From Pelagimonas phthalicica (GTDB lineage: Bacteria; Pseudomonadota; Alphaproteobacteria; Rhodobacterales; Rhodobacteraceae), in assembly GCF_004364805.1 (NCBI RefSeq), contig NZ_SOAP01000003.1, positions 124,001 to 188,000 on the forward strand: a stretch of 64,000 bases of DNA. The letters run 5' to 3'. Below, in pieces: positions 18,550 to 29,348 of this stretch. The position numbers and the translations under genes were made by a program. The first letter of the stretch is position 1. The number at the start of each line of letters is the position of its first letter. A model generated the notes under the pieces. It saw only the letters and a list, made by a program, of their open reading frames with translations. It did not search any database and had not been told where the DNA came from.

Positions 18550-21354
18550 TCAGCTATTGGCCTGCCGGACCCCTTCGGTGATCGCTTCACGCAGTTTCTT
18601 CTCAAGCGACTTTTGCTTGCTGTCTGAATAGAATTTCAGACCAAACATGTCTTTAACATAGAAGGTATCAACGACCTGTTCGCCATAGGTCGCGATAACC
18701 GCCGAGACGATATAGACATTGGCGTTGGCCATGGTGCGCGCCAGGTCAAAGAGCAGGCCGGGCCGATCGCGGGTATCCACCTCGATGATGGTAAAGATAT
18801 CCGAGCCCTCGTTGTCAAAGGTGATCGAGGTCGGAACCTTAAAGGCGCGTTCGCGTTTCTTGATCTTATCCTTGGATTTGATCGCCTCGCGTGCCACCAC
18901 TTCGCCCATCAAGGTCTTGCGGATCATATCCTTGAGACGTGGAATGCGCGCGGTTTCATATGGCGCGCCATCGCTGTCCTGAATCCAGAAGGCCGCCGTG
19001 GCATAGCCGTCTTTGGTGGTAAAGGTGCGCGCGTCGACCACGTTGGCCCCCACCAGTGCCAAAGCCCCGGTCAATCGGGAGAAAATGCCGGGGTGATCTG
19101 CGATGGCAAAGCAGACCCGCGTAGCATCGCGGTCTTCGTCCGGGTGGATGTCGATCTTGATCTCGTCCACCTCGATATCACGCAGCAATTCGGCAAAGAT
19201 TGCATGGGCGGTGACGTGCAAACCCTGCCAATAGGGTGGGTAATGGCGCCCGGTTTCGCGGCGCAGGTCCGATTGTGACCAATCCGGCAGACGTTCGCGC
19301 AGCAGTTTTTTGGCTTCGGTGCCGCGGTTCTCGCGGTTGAGAGCCTCCATGCCACCTTCGAGCGCGCGACGGGTTTGCCGGTACAGTGCACGGATCAGGG
19401 CGGCTTTCCAGTTGTTCCAGGTATCCGGGCCAACGCCGCGAATGTCGCAAACCGTCAAGACGCAAAGCAAATCCAGGCGTTCGACCGTTTGCACGGCCTT
19501 GGCAAAGTCACGCACCGTACGTGGATCAGCAATATCGCGTTTCTGCGCCATATCCGACATCAACAGGTGATAGCGCACCAGCCATTCGACGGTTTCGCAT
19601 TCTTTCTTGTTCAGCCCCAGACGCGGCGCGACCTTGCGCGCGATCTTGGCCCCCAGGACCGAATGATCCTCGTCGCGCCCCTTGCCAATGTCATGCAACA
19701 AGAGGGCGACGTAAATGACACGGCGGTTGATCCCGGTTTCGATGATCTCTGTCGACACGGGAAGCTCTTCGCCCACCTCGCCGCGTTCGATCATCGCCAG
19801 GTTCTTGATCACCTGGATCGTGTGTTCGTCCACGGTGTAGTGATGATACATATTGAACTGCATCATCGCCACGATGGGCGCAAATTCCGGCATGAAGGCC
19901 GACAGCACCCCCAACTCGTTCATACGCCGCAAGGCGCGTTCTGGGTTGCCATGTTTGAGCATCAGATCAAGGAACAGCTTTTGCGCATCCTTGTTCTCGC
20001 GCATTTCCTTGTCGATGAGATGCAGGTTGTTGGTGACCAAACGCATCGCATCAGGATGCAGCAGTAGCCCGGTGCGCAACCCCTCTTCAAAGAGGCGTAG
20101 CAGGTTCAGTTTATCCGTGAGAAACGCCTCGTTATCCGCGATGGCCAGGCGGTTATGGATAACCTCATAGCCCGCTTTTACCCGCGGTTTGCGCTTAAAG
20201 ATCCGCTCCAACAATGGCGCGGCTTTTTTGTGGTCCGCCTCCAAAGACGTCAGGAAGATGCGGGTCAGGTCACCAACGGATGTGGCATGGCGGAAAAAGT
20301 CCTGCATGAACCATTCCACTGCACGGCGCCCGCCCTTGTCAGTGTAGCCCATCCGCTCGGCCACCTCGACCTGCATGTCAAAGCTAAGCTGTTCGACGGG
20401 GCGACCGGCAGCCAGATGCAGGTGACAACGCGCGCCCCAAAGAAAGCGTTCGGCCTGAACAAAGGTTTCGTATTCCTCAGGGTGGAAAACCCCCAATTTC
20501 ACCAGCTCAGCCGTGTCATCTGTGTGATGAACATATTTGGCGATCCAATACAGGGATTGCAGGTCGCGCAGCCCGCCTTTGCCCTCTTTGACATTGGGTT
20601 CGACCATATAACGCTGGCCTTGCTTTTCATGCCGGGCATCGCGTTCTGACAGTTTTGCTTCGACAAATTCGCGCTCGGTCCCGGTGAACAGATCCTTGAG
20701 AAGCTTTTCGTCCAGCTCTTGCGCGAGCGCGACATCGCCAATCAGGAAACGATGTTCCAGCATCGCGGTTCGGATGGTCATATCCTCGCCACCAAGGCGG
20801 ATACAGTCTTTGACCGTGCGGGAACTGTGGCCGACCTTCATCTTGAGGTCCCACAGAATGTACAGCATGGATTCGATCACGCTTTCGGCCCAGGCGGTGA
20901 TTTTATAGGGCGTCAGGAAAAGCAGATCGACATCGGAAAACGGGGCCATTTCCCCACGTCCATAGCCACCAACAGCAATGACGGACAAGCGTTCGCCCTC
21001 GGTCGGTGCGTTCAGCCGGTGCAGAATGGTGGTCGCGACCTCAAAGGTCAGGCGCACCATGCCATCGGTCAACCATGTGTAAGAGCGGGTGGTGCGGCGG
21101 GCCCCAAAGGGTTCTGCTGCCAGCGCCTCGGCAATCACTTTGCGCCCTGTGTCTCGCGCTTCGGCCAGTGTGGCGACAGTGATCTTGCGGATCTCGGATT
21201 CCTTGGCCCCCTCAGGAAAGCTGTCAAACAGCTTGGCGCGCAGTCCGGGTAGGTCGAAAATCTCGGATGCCGGAGCGATCAGGTCGTCCGGCATCTGGTC
21301 TTGCGTTTTGACGTCAGAAGCCTGCGCCAGAGAAGCTTTTCGGGGCTGGGTCAA
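18550..21354 (-). CDS. glnD: PII uridylyltransferase / uridylyl-removing enzyme
   Basis: GlnD uridylylates and deuridylylates PII proteins according to glutamine, controlling nitrogen metabolism. The 934-residue protein has the nucleotidyltransferase motif GGYGRGEMAPFSDVDLLFL (D141, D143), an HD domain with LLHDIGKGRDEDHS, and two C-terminal ACT domains (DHPGIFSRLTGALALVGANV and DTRDRPGLLFDLARTMANAN). The start is uncertain: TTG at 21354 overlaps the upstream gene by 41 bases, while an ATG at 21294 would remove 20 residues; neither has a good ribosome site. I keep the longer form because related proteins carry a comparable N-terminal extension. Confidence 0.94.
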   Translation of the reverse strand: MTQPRKASLAQASDVKTQDQMPDDLIAPASEIFDLPGLRAKLFDSFPEGAKESEIRKITVATLAEARDTGRKVIAEALAAEPFGARRTTRSYTWLTDGMVRLTFEVATTILHRLNAPTEGERLSVIAVGGYGRGEMAPFSDVDLLFLTPYKITAWAESVIESMLYILWDLKMKVGHSSRTVKDCIRLGGEDMTIRTAMLEHRFLIGDVALAQELDEKLLKDLFTGTEREFVEAKLSERDARHEKQGQRYMVEPNVKEGKGGLRDLQSLYWIAKYVHHTDDTAELVKLGVFHPEEYETFVQAERFLWGARCHLHLAAGRPVEQLSFDMQVEVAERMGYTDKGGRRAVEWFMQDFFRHATSVGDLTRIFLTSLEADHKKAAPLLERIFKRKPRVKAGYEVIHNRLAIADNEAFLTDKLNLLRLFEEGLRTGLLLHPDAMRLVTNNLHLIDKEMRENKDAQKLFLDLMLKHGNPERALRRMNELGVLSAFMPEFAPIVAMMQFNMYHHYTVDEHTIQVIKNLAMIERGEVGEELPVSTEIIETGINRRVIYVALLLHDIGKGRDEDHSVLGAKIARKVAPRLGLNKKECETVEWLVRYHLLMSDMAQKRDIADPRTVRDFAKAVQTVERLDLLCVLTVCDIRGVGPDTWNNWKAALIRALYRQTRRALEGGMEALNRENRGTEAKKLLRERLPDWSQSDLRRETGRHYPPYWQGLHVTAHAIFAELLRDIEVDEIKIDIHPDEDRDATRVCFAIADHPGIFSRLTGALALVGANVVDARTFTTKDGYATAAFWIQDSDGAPYETARIPRLKDMIRKTLMGEVVAREAIKSKDKIKKRERAFKVPTSITFDNEGSDIFTIIEVDTRDRPGLLFDLARTMANANVYIVSAVIATYGEQVVDTFYVKDMFGLKFYSDSKQKSLEKKLREAITEGVRQANS

Positions 21355-22507
21355 GGATCACCATCTGATTGTCTTTGATCGTTGCCACAGACAGCGCCCG
21401 TTGATTGGTGCCATCCGCTGTCAGGCGGAATACACCCCCGGTCCCATTAAAGCCAGTGCCGCGGGTCAAAGCCTTGGCGGTCAAAGCGTCGCCCCTGCCT
21501 TGTTGCGCCAGTGTCGCAATGGCCGAGATCCCGTCATAGGCCAGCCCGGCAAGCGGGTGAGGGGCCTCACCATATTTTGCGGCAAAGCGGTTTGCGAACG
21601 CGGTTTGCGATGATTGGTCAGGCAAGGCAAACCAAACACCTTCGGCCCCTGGCAGGTTGAACAGATCAGGGCGGATGTCAAACCGGGTCAAGCCAACATA
21701 TTGGACCTGATCGGGCGCGACACCATTGGCTGGAAGCTGATTAAGAAGCATCGGCATCGCGGCATTGTTGGCCTCGGTCGTGATAAAGATCGAATCCGCA
21801 TCGCCGGCAGCAACAGCCGCTGCCGCCGCTTTTGCGGTCGCAGTCACGCCTTCAACCGACAAAGAATACCCCTCGGAGGAAACGACGCGGATGCCGTTCT
21901 TGGACGCGGCCAGCTCAATCGCTGAACGTCCAAACTGTCCAGAAATGTCATCGGAATAGATAATAACGATGCTTTTCTTACCGTTTTTGCGTGCATGCGC
22001 CATCAGGCGGTCAGCGGTGTTGTTAAAGGTTGGCCCCAAGAGGAAAACATTGCCGCCTGCAATCGATGGATTGTTGGAGAACCCAAGGACATTGATGCCT
22101 TCGTCGGCGACAGCCAAGCCCGCGCCATTTACTGCGTCGGCGCGCAATGGCCCAAGAATGATCTTAGCCCCTTCGTCGACAGCGCGCTGCGCCTGCGCGG
22201 CAGCGGTCGAGGCAGCACCAGAGGTATCATACGTTTTCAGTTCAATTTTCGCGCCGCTGAGCTCTTCGACAGCCATGCGCGCCGCTTGCTCGAGGGATTT
22301 GGCGACGGAGGCAGCCTGGGCGTCGGATTTTGGCAACAACAATGCGACTTGAATTGGCTTATTGGGGTCGATTTTGGGGCCGGAATTGCCGCCGCCGACG
22401 CCCAAGCCGCCAATTGCGGAGGGGTCACAGGCGGACAGGGCCAATGCCGTGACAAGGCCAGCGGCGGGGCGCAATGCCTTGCGCAAGGGGGATAAAACAG
22501 CAAACAT
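21314..22507 (-). CDS. LpoA-like penicillin-binding-protein activator lipoprotein
   Basis: The 397-residue protein has a lipoprotein signal with lipobox LSAC (C27) and a type I periplasmic-binding fold resembling branched-chain amino acid receptors: VALLLPKSDAQAASVAKSLE, ILGPLRADAV and YDGISAIATLA. In Gammaproteobacteria the related LpoA activates PBP1A from the outer membrane; a comparable role here is inference. A solute receptor is the alternative, but no permease genes are adjacent. It is divergent from rsmI, the order seen in many proteobacteria, and runs into glnD. Confidence 0.85.
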   Translation of the reverse strand: MFAVLSPLRKALRPAAGLVTALALSACDPSAIGGLGVGGGNSGPKIDPNKPIQVALLLPKSDAQAASVAKSLEQAARMAVEELSGAKIELKTYDTSGAASTAAAQAQRAVDEGAKIILGPLRADAVNGAGLAVADEGINVLGFSNNPSIAGGNVFLLGPTFNNTADRLMAHARKNGKKSIVIIYSDDISGQFGRSAIELAASKNGIRVVSSEGYSLSVEGVTATAKAAAAAVAAGDADSIFITTEANNAAMPMLLNQLPANGVAPDQVQYVGLTRFDIRPDLFNLPGAEGVWFALPDQSSQTAFANRFAAKYGEAPHPLAGLAYDGISAIATLAQQGRGDALTAKALTRGTGFNGTGGVFRLTADGTNQRALSVATIKDNQMVILDPAPKSFSGAGF

Positions 22508-22596
22508 GGACGGTGAACTCCCTCGTTGTCGGGCGCGGGGTCCAGTCCGCGCGAACTTGATCGCGAATATAAACGAGCAGGGAAAAGGGTCCAGTT

Positions 22597-23508
22597 ATGA
22601 ATCGGGACAAGGCGGGGGATCGCGTCGAAATTGACGGGGAAAATACGCGGTTTGGGCCTCAAAAACCCACACCTGGCCTCTATTTGGTCGCAACGCCCAT
22701 TGGCAATGCCCGCGATATCACCTTGCGTACGCTGGATCTTTTGGCCACCGCTGATGTTCTGGCAGCAGAGGACACCCGCAGTTTGCGCCGCCTGATGGAG
22801 ATTCACGGAATCGCCGTCAATGGCCGGCCAATGATCGCCTATCACGACCATAACGGGAACAAGGCGCGTCCGCGTCTTTTGGCCGATCTGGCGGCGGGCC
22901 GCTCGGTCGTTTACGCCTCCGAAGCGGGGACGCCGATGATTTCCGACCCCGGTTTTGATCTCGCACGCGCCGCGCGGGAGGAGGGGGCTTTGGTCACCTC
23001 GGCTCCGGGGGCCTCAGCCGTAGTGACGGCTTTGACGATTGCGGGTCTGCCAACGGATCGGTTCCTGTTTGCCGGTTTCCTGCCCAATGCCAGCGGCGCG
23101 CGCAAAAAAGTCTTGAGCGAGCTTGCTGAGACCCAAGCAACGCTCGCCTTTTACGAATCCCCCAAACGGTTGGGCGCGGCGTTAAAGGATGCGGCCTCGA
23201 CCCTTGGAGCGGACCGACCCGCAACTGTCTGCCGCGAGTTGACCAAGAAATTTGAGGAAGCGCGGCAAGGCACCTTGGGCGAGTTGGCCGAGCATTACGC
23301 GACACACCCTGCCAAGGGCGAGATCGTTTTGCTGATCGGCAAAGCGGAGAAGGGAAACGTTAGCGAAAACTTAATCCAAGCGGAGGTAGAAAAGGCTTTG
23401 GAAACCATGTCGGTGCGCGATGCGGCGGACACGGTTTCGACAATGCTGGGTGTCAAAAGGCGCCCGGTCTACCAAATGGCAATGCACTTGGCGAAAACCG
23501 ATGATTGA
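22597..23508 (+). CDS. rsmI: 16S rRNA (cytidine-1402-2'-O)-methyltransferase
   Basis: RsmI methylates the ribose of C1402 in the decoding centre. The 303-residue protein has tetrapyrrole-methylase-fold motifs GLYLVATPIGNARDITLRTL, LAAEDTRSLRRLM and SEAGTPMISDPGF. AAAAGGG lies seven bases before the ATG. Its end overlaps yraN by eight bases. Divergence from the LpoA-like gene over 89 bases implies back-to-back promoters. Confidence 0.95.
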   Translation: MNRDKAGDRVEIDGENTRFGPQKPTPGLYLVATPIGNARDITLRTLDLLATADVLAAEDTRSLRRLMEIHGIAVNGRPMIAYHDHNGNKARPRLLADLAAGRSVVYASEAGTPMISDPGFDLARAAREEGALVTSAPGASAVVTALTIAGLPTDRFLFAGFLPNASGARKKVLSELAETQATLAFYESPKRLGAALKDAASTLGADRPATVCRELTKKFEEARQGTLGELAEHYATHPAKGEIVLLIGKAEKGNVSENLIQAEVEKALETMSVRDAADTVSTMLGVKRRPVYQMAMHLAKTDD

Positions 23509-23899
23509 TGGTTCAGATGACACGCTTAAGGATGGCACGCGCAAATCTCGGGGGCAAACCGGGTATCATGCGGGTGTCGCAGCCGAAGATTGCGTTGCCC
23601 AAGACTATGAAAGACGTGGCTATCCCCTTGCCTGCAAACGCTGGCGCGGGGCCGGGGGCGAGGTTGACTTGATCCTGCGCGATGGTCAGGGGCTGGTCTT
23701 TGTCGAAGTCAAGAAAAGTCGCGATTTTGCACGTGCGGCGGAACGATTGAGTGCGCGCCAGATGCTCCGCCTTCAGGCCGCTGCCGAAGAGTTTCTGGCA
23801 ACTGAACCCAACGGGTCGTTGACCGAGGTTCGGTTTGATGTGGCCTTGGTGAATGGGATGGGTGAAATCCGCGTGATTGAAAACGCATTTGGCCATTAA
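23501..23899 (+). CDS. yraN: YraN (UPF0102) nuclease-fold protein
   Basis: The 132-residue protein has the restriction-nuclease-like core expected for YraN: G-x-x-A-E ([10 protein letters not shown]), then [20 protein letters not shown] with the D/E-x-K signature. Family function is uncertain; a Holliday-junction-resolvase-like fold is known. The ATG at 23501 overlaps rsmI by eight bases; a longer frame starting inside rsmI is rejected. The rsmI-yraN-gshB order is conserved in this group. Confidence 0.9.
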   Translation: MIDGSDDTLKDGTRKSRGQTGYHAGVAAEDCVAQDYERRGYPLACKRWRGAGGEVDLILRDGQGLVFVEVKKSRDFARAAERLSARQMLRLQAAAEEFLATEPNGSLTEVRFDVALVNGMGEIRVIENAFGH

Positions 23900-23967
23900 G
23901 CGGGCGCGCACCATTGAACCCCGGCAGGGCTTGCGCCATTTATGGCGGGAAGCACTGGGGAAAAACC

Positions 23968-24903
23968 ATGAAAATCGCCTTTCAGATGGACCCGATCACC
24001 GGGGTCGATATCAACGCAGATAGCAGTTTCCGCTTGGCCGAAGAGGCGCAGGCGCGGGGGCATGAGCTGTTCTATTATGGGCCGGATCAACTGGCCTTTG
24101 ACGAAGGGCGCATCACCGCGCGCGGCCATCGCATTACGGTTCAACGCGTCGCTGACCAACCGGCAGTTTTGGAACCTGAAGAGGTCGTTGATTTGGCCGA
24201 TTATGACGTGGTTTGGCTGCGCCAAGACCCGCCGTTTGATATGCATTATATCACCACGACGCATTTGCTTGACCGGTTGGCCGGGCAGACCCTGGTGGTG
24301 AATGATCCGTTCTGGGTGCGCAATTTTCCCGAAAAACTGCTGGTTCTGAACTTCCCAGACCTGACGCCTCCGACAACCATCGCCCGCGATTTGCGAACAA
24401 TCCGCGAGTTCAAGGACCGCCATGGCGATGTGATCCTGAAACCGCTCTATGGCAATGGCGGGGCCGGGGTGTTCAAGTTGGACGCGCAGGATCGCAACTT
24501 GTCGTCGCTGCACGAGTTGTTCACCGGTTTCTCTCGTGAGCCGCTGATCGTGCAGAAATACCTGCCTGCTGTGACCGCCGGTGACAAACGGGTGATCCTG
24601 GTCGATGGCGAACCCGTTGGGGCCATTAACCGCGTTCCGGCAGCAGGTGAGGTGCGGTCAAATATGCATGTCGGTGGCCGCCCGGAAAAGGTGGAACTGA
24701 CCCCACGCGATCTGGAAATCTGTGCTGCGATTGGTCCGACCCTCAAGGAAAAGGGCCAGATTTTTGTCGGTATCGATGTGATTGGGGACTATCTCACCGA
24801 AATCAACGTCACCTCCCCGACCGGCATTCAGGAGCTTGAGCGCTTTGACGGTATCAACGTTGCCGAAAAGATTTGGCAGGCGATTGAGGCCAAATGCAGC
24901 TAA
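23968..24903 (+). CDS. gshB: Glutathione synthetase
   Basis: GshB joins gamma-glutamylcysteine and glycine using ATP. The 311-residue ATP-grasp enzyme begins [20 protein letters not shown] and shows [34 protein letters not shown] (nucleotide loop) and [15 protein letters not shown] (metal site). The ATG at 23968 follows GGGGAAAAACC. Length matches the family. It overlaps the next hydrolase gene by ten bases. Confidence 0.96.
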   Translation: MKIAFQMDPITGVDINADSSFRLAEEAQARGHELFYYGPDQLAFDEGRITARGHRITVQRVADQPAVLEPEEVVDLADYDVVWLRQDPPFDMHYITTTHLLDRLAGQTLVVNDPFWVRNFPEKLLVLNFPDLTPPTTIARDLRTIREFKDRHGDVILKPLYGNGGAGVFKLDAQDRNLSSLHELFTGFSREPLIVQKYLPAVTAGDKRVILVDGEPVGAINRVPAAGEVRSNMHVGGRPEKVELTPRDLEICAAIGPTLKEKGQIFVGIDVIGDYLTEINVTSPTGIQELERFDGINVAEKIWQAIEAKCS

Positions 24904-25799
24904 GCTGGCGGCTTAAACTGCTCAACAAAGGGCTGCGGTTGTTTGTCAAACCGCAGCTTCGTAAAACGTCTGATCCTTCGGATGCGCTTAAAACTTTGGC
25001 TCTGATTGCCGATCTGGTTTTTCGCAAACCTCCCTTTTTGCGCCACTACCTGCGCGATGGGGAAATGCACTGGTTTGCCTCAGGTCAGTGCCACCCGGGC
25101 AAGGCCGTGCTGTATTTCCATGGTGGCGGCTATGTTGCTGGCAGCCCGTCTGTTTATTCTGGCTTGCTTGGCCGGTTGTCGCGCCTGAGCCGGATTGAGG
25201 TTTGCGCGCCGGATTACCGTCTGGCTCCGAGCAATCCGGCACCGGCAGCTTTTGATGATTGTTTGACCGCTTGGGATCATCTGTTGGAGCAAGGCTTCCA
25301 ACCCAAAGACATCGTCATCGGGGGGGATTCGGCTGGCGGTGGGCTGGCGCTTGCTGTGCTTTCGGTGCTGTGCCACCGGGGCACATTGCCCGCAGGGTGT
25401 TTCGTAATGTCCCCTTGTGTTGATTTCACGATGAGTGGTGAAAGCCTGATTTCCAACCAGGAGAGCGATGTAATCCTACCGGCGGAACGGTTTCCAGACC
25501 TGGCAGAAAATGTCTTGCAAGGGTTGGATCCAAAGGACCCAAGAATTTCGCCTCTCTACGCCGGTTTTCCGGGCGCACCCAACGTTTTCATGCACTATTC
25601 CGAGACGGAAATTTTGCAAAGCGATGCGCTGAGAATGGTGGAGCGGTTACGCAGTTTTGGTGCGAGCGCCACGGTGAATGCGCATCCGGATGCCCCCCAT
25701 GTCTGGCACTTGCTGGACGGCTGGATTCCGGAAGCACGGGCCAGCCTGCGCGAGATTGCGCGATTTGTTCAGGATTGTTTTGTTGAAACCAGCCGATAA
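24894..25799 (+). CDS. Alpha/beta hydrolase, hormone-sensitive-lipase type
   Basis: The 301-residue enzyme has the oxyanion motif HGGG at 76-79 ([12 protein letters not shown]) and nucleophile motif GDSAGG with S146. The acid and histidine are likely in [10 protein letters not shown] and [14 protein letters not shown]-type enzymes hydrolyse short-chain esters. The start overlaps gshB by ten bases, so it is probably in the same operon. Its 3' end overlaps the convergent comM gene by 31 bases. Confidence 0.9.
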   Translation: MQLSWRLKLLNKGLRLFVKPQLRKTSDPSDALKTLALIADLVFRKPPFLRHYLRDGEMHWFASGQCHPGKAVLYFHGGGYVAGSPSVYSGLLGRLSRLSRIEVCAPDYRLAPSNPAPAAFDDCLTAWDHLLEQGFQPKDIVIGGDSAGGGLALAVLSVLCHRGTLPAGCFVMSPCVDFTMSGESLISNQESDVILPAERFPDLAENVLQGLDPKDPRISPLYAGFPGAPNVFMHYSETEILQSDALRMVERLRSFGASATVNAHPDAPHVWHLLDGWIPEARASLREIARFVQDCFVETSR

Positions 25800-27283
25800 G
25801 ACAGCGCTTCGGCAATATGGGGGCGGCGGATGTCGTCACTGTTGCCCAGATCCGCAATGGTGCGCGCAACGCGCAACACACGGTGATAGCCGCGCGCTGA
25901 CAGGTTGAACCTGTCGGCAGCTTTCAAAAGCAAGTCTTTGCTTTCGCTGTCAATTTGCGCGATCTCATCCAAGGTTTGCCCTTCGGCATCCGCATTGGTG
26001 CGCAAATTGGTGGTGTCCTTGAAACGTTGTCTTTGCCTATCGCGCGCGGCGGCAACCCGATCAGCGACCGTGGCCGAGCTTTCGCCTTCGCATGCCAGAT
26101 CAAGATCGGTGACCGCGACAGGTGGCACTTCAACCCTTAGGTCGAAGCGATCCATCAAAGGCCCGGAAATACGGCCAAGGTAGTCTTCGCCACAGATAGG
26201 GGCGCGTGAACAGGCTTGATCCGCATCTGCCAGATAGCCGCATTTGCACGGGTTGGCGGCTGCGATCAGCAGAAAACGACAGGGATAGTTGATATGGGCA
26301 TTGGCGCGGGCGACCATGACCTCGCCGGTTTCCAATGGTTGGCGCAGGGTTTCCAACACCTGACGTGGAAATTCCGGGAATTCGTCTAGGAACAGAACCC
26401 CGTTATGCGCCATGCTGACCTCGCCGGGTTTGGCACCACGTCCACCACCGATAATGGCCGCCATCGAGGCCGTGTGATGCGGCTGTCGAAACGGGCGATC
26501 TCGAGAAATGCCGCCTTCCTCAAGCAGGCCCGCGACCGAATGGATCATGGATGTTTCCAATGCCTCAACCGGCGTTAATGGCGGCAAAATGCCTGGCATC
26601 CGTGCGGCCATCATGGATTTTCCAGACCCGGGTGAGCCGACCAAAAACAGATGGTGACGCCCGGCTGCGGCGATCTCAAGCGCGCGTTTGGCGCGTTCTT
26701 GACCTTTGACGTCGCGCAGGTCGCGCACAGATTCGTCTGTTCGAACTTCACCTGGCTGGGCTGGCTCCAAAATGGCCTGGCCGGAAAAGTGCCGGATCAC
26801 ATCCAGAAGCGATTTGGCTCCAATAACTTTGCAATCTCCAACCCAGGCAGCTTCGGATCCGGACGCATGCGGGCATAAAAGGTCTCGATCATCCTCAGCC
26901 GCTGACATGGCGGCGGGTAGCGCGCCCAAAACTGGAACCAAACCGCCATCGAGCGACAGTTCGCCCAAAGCGACGGTTTGCGAAACAGCATCTTTGGGGA
27001 CGATTTCCAACGCTGCCAAAAGGCCCAAGGCGATGGGCAGATCAAAATGCGACCCCTCTTTTGGCATATCTGCGGGGGATAAGTTGATGGTGATACGCTT
27101 GGATGGCAGGGCAATAGCAAGCGAAGCCAGCGCCGTTCTAACCCGGTCGCGGGCTTCTGACACCGCTTTGTCTGGAAGGCCGACAATCGAGAATGCGGGT
27201 AGGCCGGGCGTGACGGCGCATTGCACTTCGACCGGGCGCGCATCAACACCCTCAAACGCCACCGTATAGGCCTGCGCAACCAT
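25769..27283 (-). CDS. comM: YifB/ComM-type AAA+ ATPase (Mg-chelatase-like)
   Basis: The 504-residue protein has an N-terminal Lon-protease-like fold (residues 20-170, with ITINLSPADMPKEGSHFDLPIA), Walker A GSPGSGKS at 216-223, and Walker B LFLDEFPEFPRQVLETLRQP. A C-terminal Mg-chelatase domain includes a cysteine cluster CKCGYLADADQACSRAPIC. In Vibrio and Haemophilus, ComM is a hexameric helicase that promotes branch migration in natural transformation. No competence genes are nearby, so a general recombination role is as likely. Confidence 0.93.
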   Translation of the reverse strand: MVAQAYTVAFEGVDARPVEVQCAVTPGLPAFSIVGLPDKAVSEARDRVRTALASLAIALPSKRITINLSPADMPKEGSHFDLPIALGLLAALEIVPKDAVSQTVALGELSLDGGLVPVLGALPAAMSAAEDDRDLLCPHASGSEAAWVGDCKVIGAKSLLDVIRHFSGQAILEPAQPGEVRTDESVRDLRDVKGQERAKRALEIAAAGRHHLFLVGSPGSGKSMMAARMPGILPPLTPVEALETSMIHSVAGLLEEGGISRDRPFRQPHHTASMAAIIGGGRGAKPGEVSMAHNGVLFLDEFPEFPRQVLETLRQPLETGEVMVARANAHINYPCRFLLIAAANPCKCGYLADADQACSRAPICGEDYLGRISGPLMDRFDLRVEVPPVAVTDLDLACEGESSATVADRVAAARDRQRQRFKDTTNLRTNADAEGQTLDEIAQIDSESKDLLLKAADRFNLSARGYHRVLRVARTIADLGNSDDIRRPHIAEALSYRLVSTKQS

Positions 27284-27382
27284 GCACCCAATCCTTTGCT
27301 CCGCTTACATGCCAAGCAAATTTGATCTTTCATGGTTTAAGAAAGGTTAATGAGGCCCCGAAATGGTAAATGAAACGGCGTT

Positions 27383-28933
27383 TTACCCGGTCGACGCCTT
27401 AAGTTCTGCGCCAGTGTCGATTGTGAAACGCCCAACCAGTTCGGTCAATCGCCGCGCATCCCGATCCAACATGTGGCTGGAGGAGTTGGAGTCTTGCACC
27501 ATTGCAGCGTTTTTCTGTGTGACGTGATCAAGGTTGGATACACCAGCATTGATTTCATTCAGGCTTGACGATTGCTGGTGGGTGCTTGCGCTGATGTCGC
27601 CGATCAGAATGGAAACCTGGTTGATTTGCTTGGCGATATCCGCGAGTGCAATGCCTGCCCGTCCGACCAGTTCAACACCCTGATCCACTTGTTCGGTACT
27701 ATTGCCGATCAGCGTCTTGATCTCCTTGGCAGATTCGGCGGATTGCTGTGCGAGCGCGCGCACTTCTGAGGCGACAACGGCAAATCCATTGCCTGCTTCG
27801 CCCGCGCGAGCAGCCTCAACACCGGCATTGAGGGCCAGGAGGTTGGTTTGGAAGGCAATGTTGTCGATAACACCAATAATTTGGTTGATATGGCTGGCGC
27901 TGTTTTCGATTTGCGTCATGGCTTCGACGGCGTTTTGCACCACCTCGCCGCTATGCTCTGCCCCGACCTTTGCAGACTGTACGCTTTCCTCGACGCTTTT
28001 GGTGCGTTCCGCTGCAGACCTGACATTGTTGGTCAATTCTTCCAGAGCTGCTGCCGCTTGCTCCAGCGTCGCGGCCTGGGATTCTGTTCGGGTCGACAGT
28101 TGATCCGACGCCTGAGCAATTGCGCCAGAGCCACGGTGAATGCCTTGCGCCACGGCGATGACATCCCCCATCGCGTCGTGCAGGATCTGAACCGCTTGGT
28201 TGAAATCCGTTTGCAGTTTTGCATGGGATTGCGGAAAGCCGTCGCCGATCTGGCATGTCAAATCCCCTTCGGCCAATCGCGCAAGCTTGCCTGAAATGAT
28301 ATCGACAATCTCTTCGGTTTGTTTTTGGCTATCCATTGCCGCCATTTGCGCATCTTGGGCTAGTTCAGCTTGTTCCATGGCCTGTCGGCGTTGATCTTCC
28401 GCCTCTTTATCGGCTGCCTTTTTGCCCAGGATATTCAGCAACAGCACGCTTGTTTCCATGACAACAATGACGGCATGCACAACAGTTCTTCCTAAATTCG
28501 CCAAGGTGCCGCCGTCGGGGTAGACAAGGGTTGGGACAAGAAAGCTGAGGCTGAGGTGATGAACGGCAATGACCGCAGCCGAGAAGAGCAAGGCCGGAAT
28601 GTTGTAAAGTGTAGAAGCAATTGCAATCGCGGCAAAAAACAACATGTGAGAGTCGAGTTGCCAATCATGTCCTGTCAAGGAAATGGTTAGTAAAACGCAA
28701 TGCGCGACCAAGGCGAAAGAGATAACAAAAGGGGCGATTGTGGCCGACATTCGAACAGAAGACAGGGTCAGCAAGACGGTTGCCAAGCTTGCAACCGCCA
28801 GCGTCCACCAAGGAATGACCGGGTTCAGGAAAAGCGAGACGAGCGTTGGCCATGGTGCCATGGTCAAGCTTGCAAATATCTGCAACTTTAGATTCGCGTT
28901 CCCCGACGATCCAGTTATGTTGTTGGCGAGCAT
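27383..28933 (-). CDS. Methyl-accepting chemotaxis protein with multi-pass membrane sensor
   Basis: This 516-residue receptor has six N-terminal helices in about 190 residues with almost no periplasmic domain, and a paired-histidine motif [12 protein letters not shown] inside one. A HAMP-like stretch ([17 protein letters not shown]) leads to the signalling coiled coil with the hairpin tip [20 protein letters not shown]. It signals to CheA/CheW; the input may be membrane-borne or a small diffusible molecule. The ATG at 28933 (AAAAGGG ten bases upstream) overlaps the preceding small gene by 19 bases. No C-terminal CheR-binding pentapeptide is present. Confidence 0.9.
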   Translation of the reverse strand: MLANNITGSSGNANLKLQIFASLTMAPWPTLVSLFLNPVIPWWTLAVASLATVLLTLSSVRMSATIAPFVISFALVAHCVLLTISLTGHDWQLDSHMLFFAAIAIASTLYNIPALLFSAAVIAVHHLSLSFLVPTLVYPDGGTLANLGRTVVHAVIVVMETSVLLLNILGKKAADKEAEDQRRQAMEQAELAQDAQMAAMDSQKQTEEIVDIISGKLARLAEGDLTCQIGDGFPQSHAKLQTDFNQAVQILHDAMGDVIAVAQGIHRGSGAIAQASDQLSTRTESQAATLEQAAAALEELTNNVRSAAERTKSVEESVQSAKVGAEHSGEVVQNAVEAMTQIENSASHINQIIGVIDNIAFQTNLLALNAGVEAARAGEAGNGFAVVASEVRALAQQSAESAKEIKTLIGNSTEQVDQGVELVGRAGIALADIAKQINQVSILIGDISASTHQQSSSLNEINAGVSNLDHVTQKNAAMVQDSNSSSHMLDRDARRLTELVGRFTIDTGAELKASTG

Positions 28934-29229
28934 AATTCTGCGACCCTTTTCCCATCCATCAAAAGCCAAGCTCCATGAGACCTGAGGCGGGCCAAGTCAT
29001 CTGGATTTGCGGTTTCGGTCAGGCTGCCAAGCGGGGCGCGAACAGGATAAGTCTCTGTCAAGCCAGCTGAGGTGATGATGTCCGAAGCATCGGGCCCCCA
29101 TGGATAGGCGACCACCAAAACCAAACCAGCCTCTTCCTGGTTTTTTTCGACCATCATAAAGGCAATTGTCGTGACGCTAAAAAACGCTGATGCAAAGAGC
29201 GTCGCAAGTATGAGACCGACCGTTTTCAT
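28915..29229 (-). CDS. Small exported or membrane-anchored protein upstream of the chemoreceptor
   Basis: The 104-residue protein starts with a hydrophobic segment ([25 protein letters not shown]) that may be a signal peptide or anchor. The rest is a small domain with [20 protein letters not shown] and [20 protein letters not shown]. No family recognised. It overlaps the chemoreceptor start by 19 bases and probably forms an operon with it, which hints at a sensory accessory role (inference). Confidence 0.65.
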   Translation of the reverse strand: MKTVGLILATLFASAFFSVTTIAFMMVEKNQEEAGLVLVVAYPWGPDASDIITSAGLTETYPVRAPLGSLTETANPDDLARLRSHGAWLLMDGKRVAELCSPTT

Positions 29230-29348
29230 ACAGACACAGATATTGGTCAGGTCTTAAGTATGTATTTCTTTGAAACGTAAAACCGAGCAGATCGATTTCT
29301 CGGATTGTTAAAATCTTTATCATCCCCAATGGGGTGGTTGAAAACAGT

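Noticed and set aside
25769-25799. 31 bp convergent overlap of hydrolase and comM as a regulatory antisense locus
   Set aside because: Short 3' overlaps are common in compact genomes; nothing else indicates regulation.
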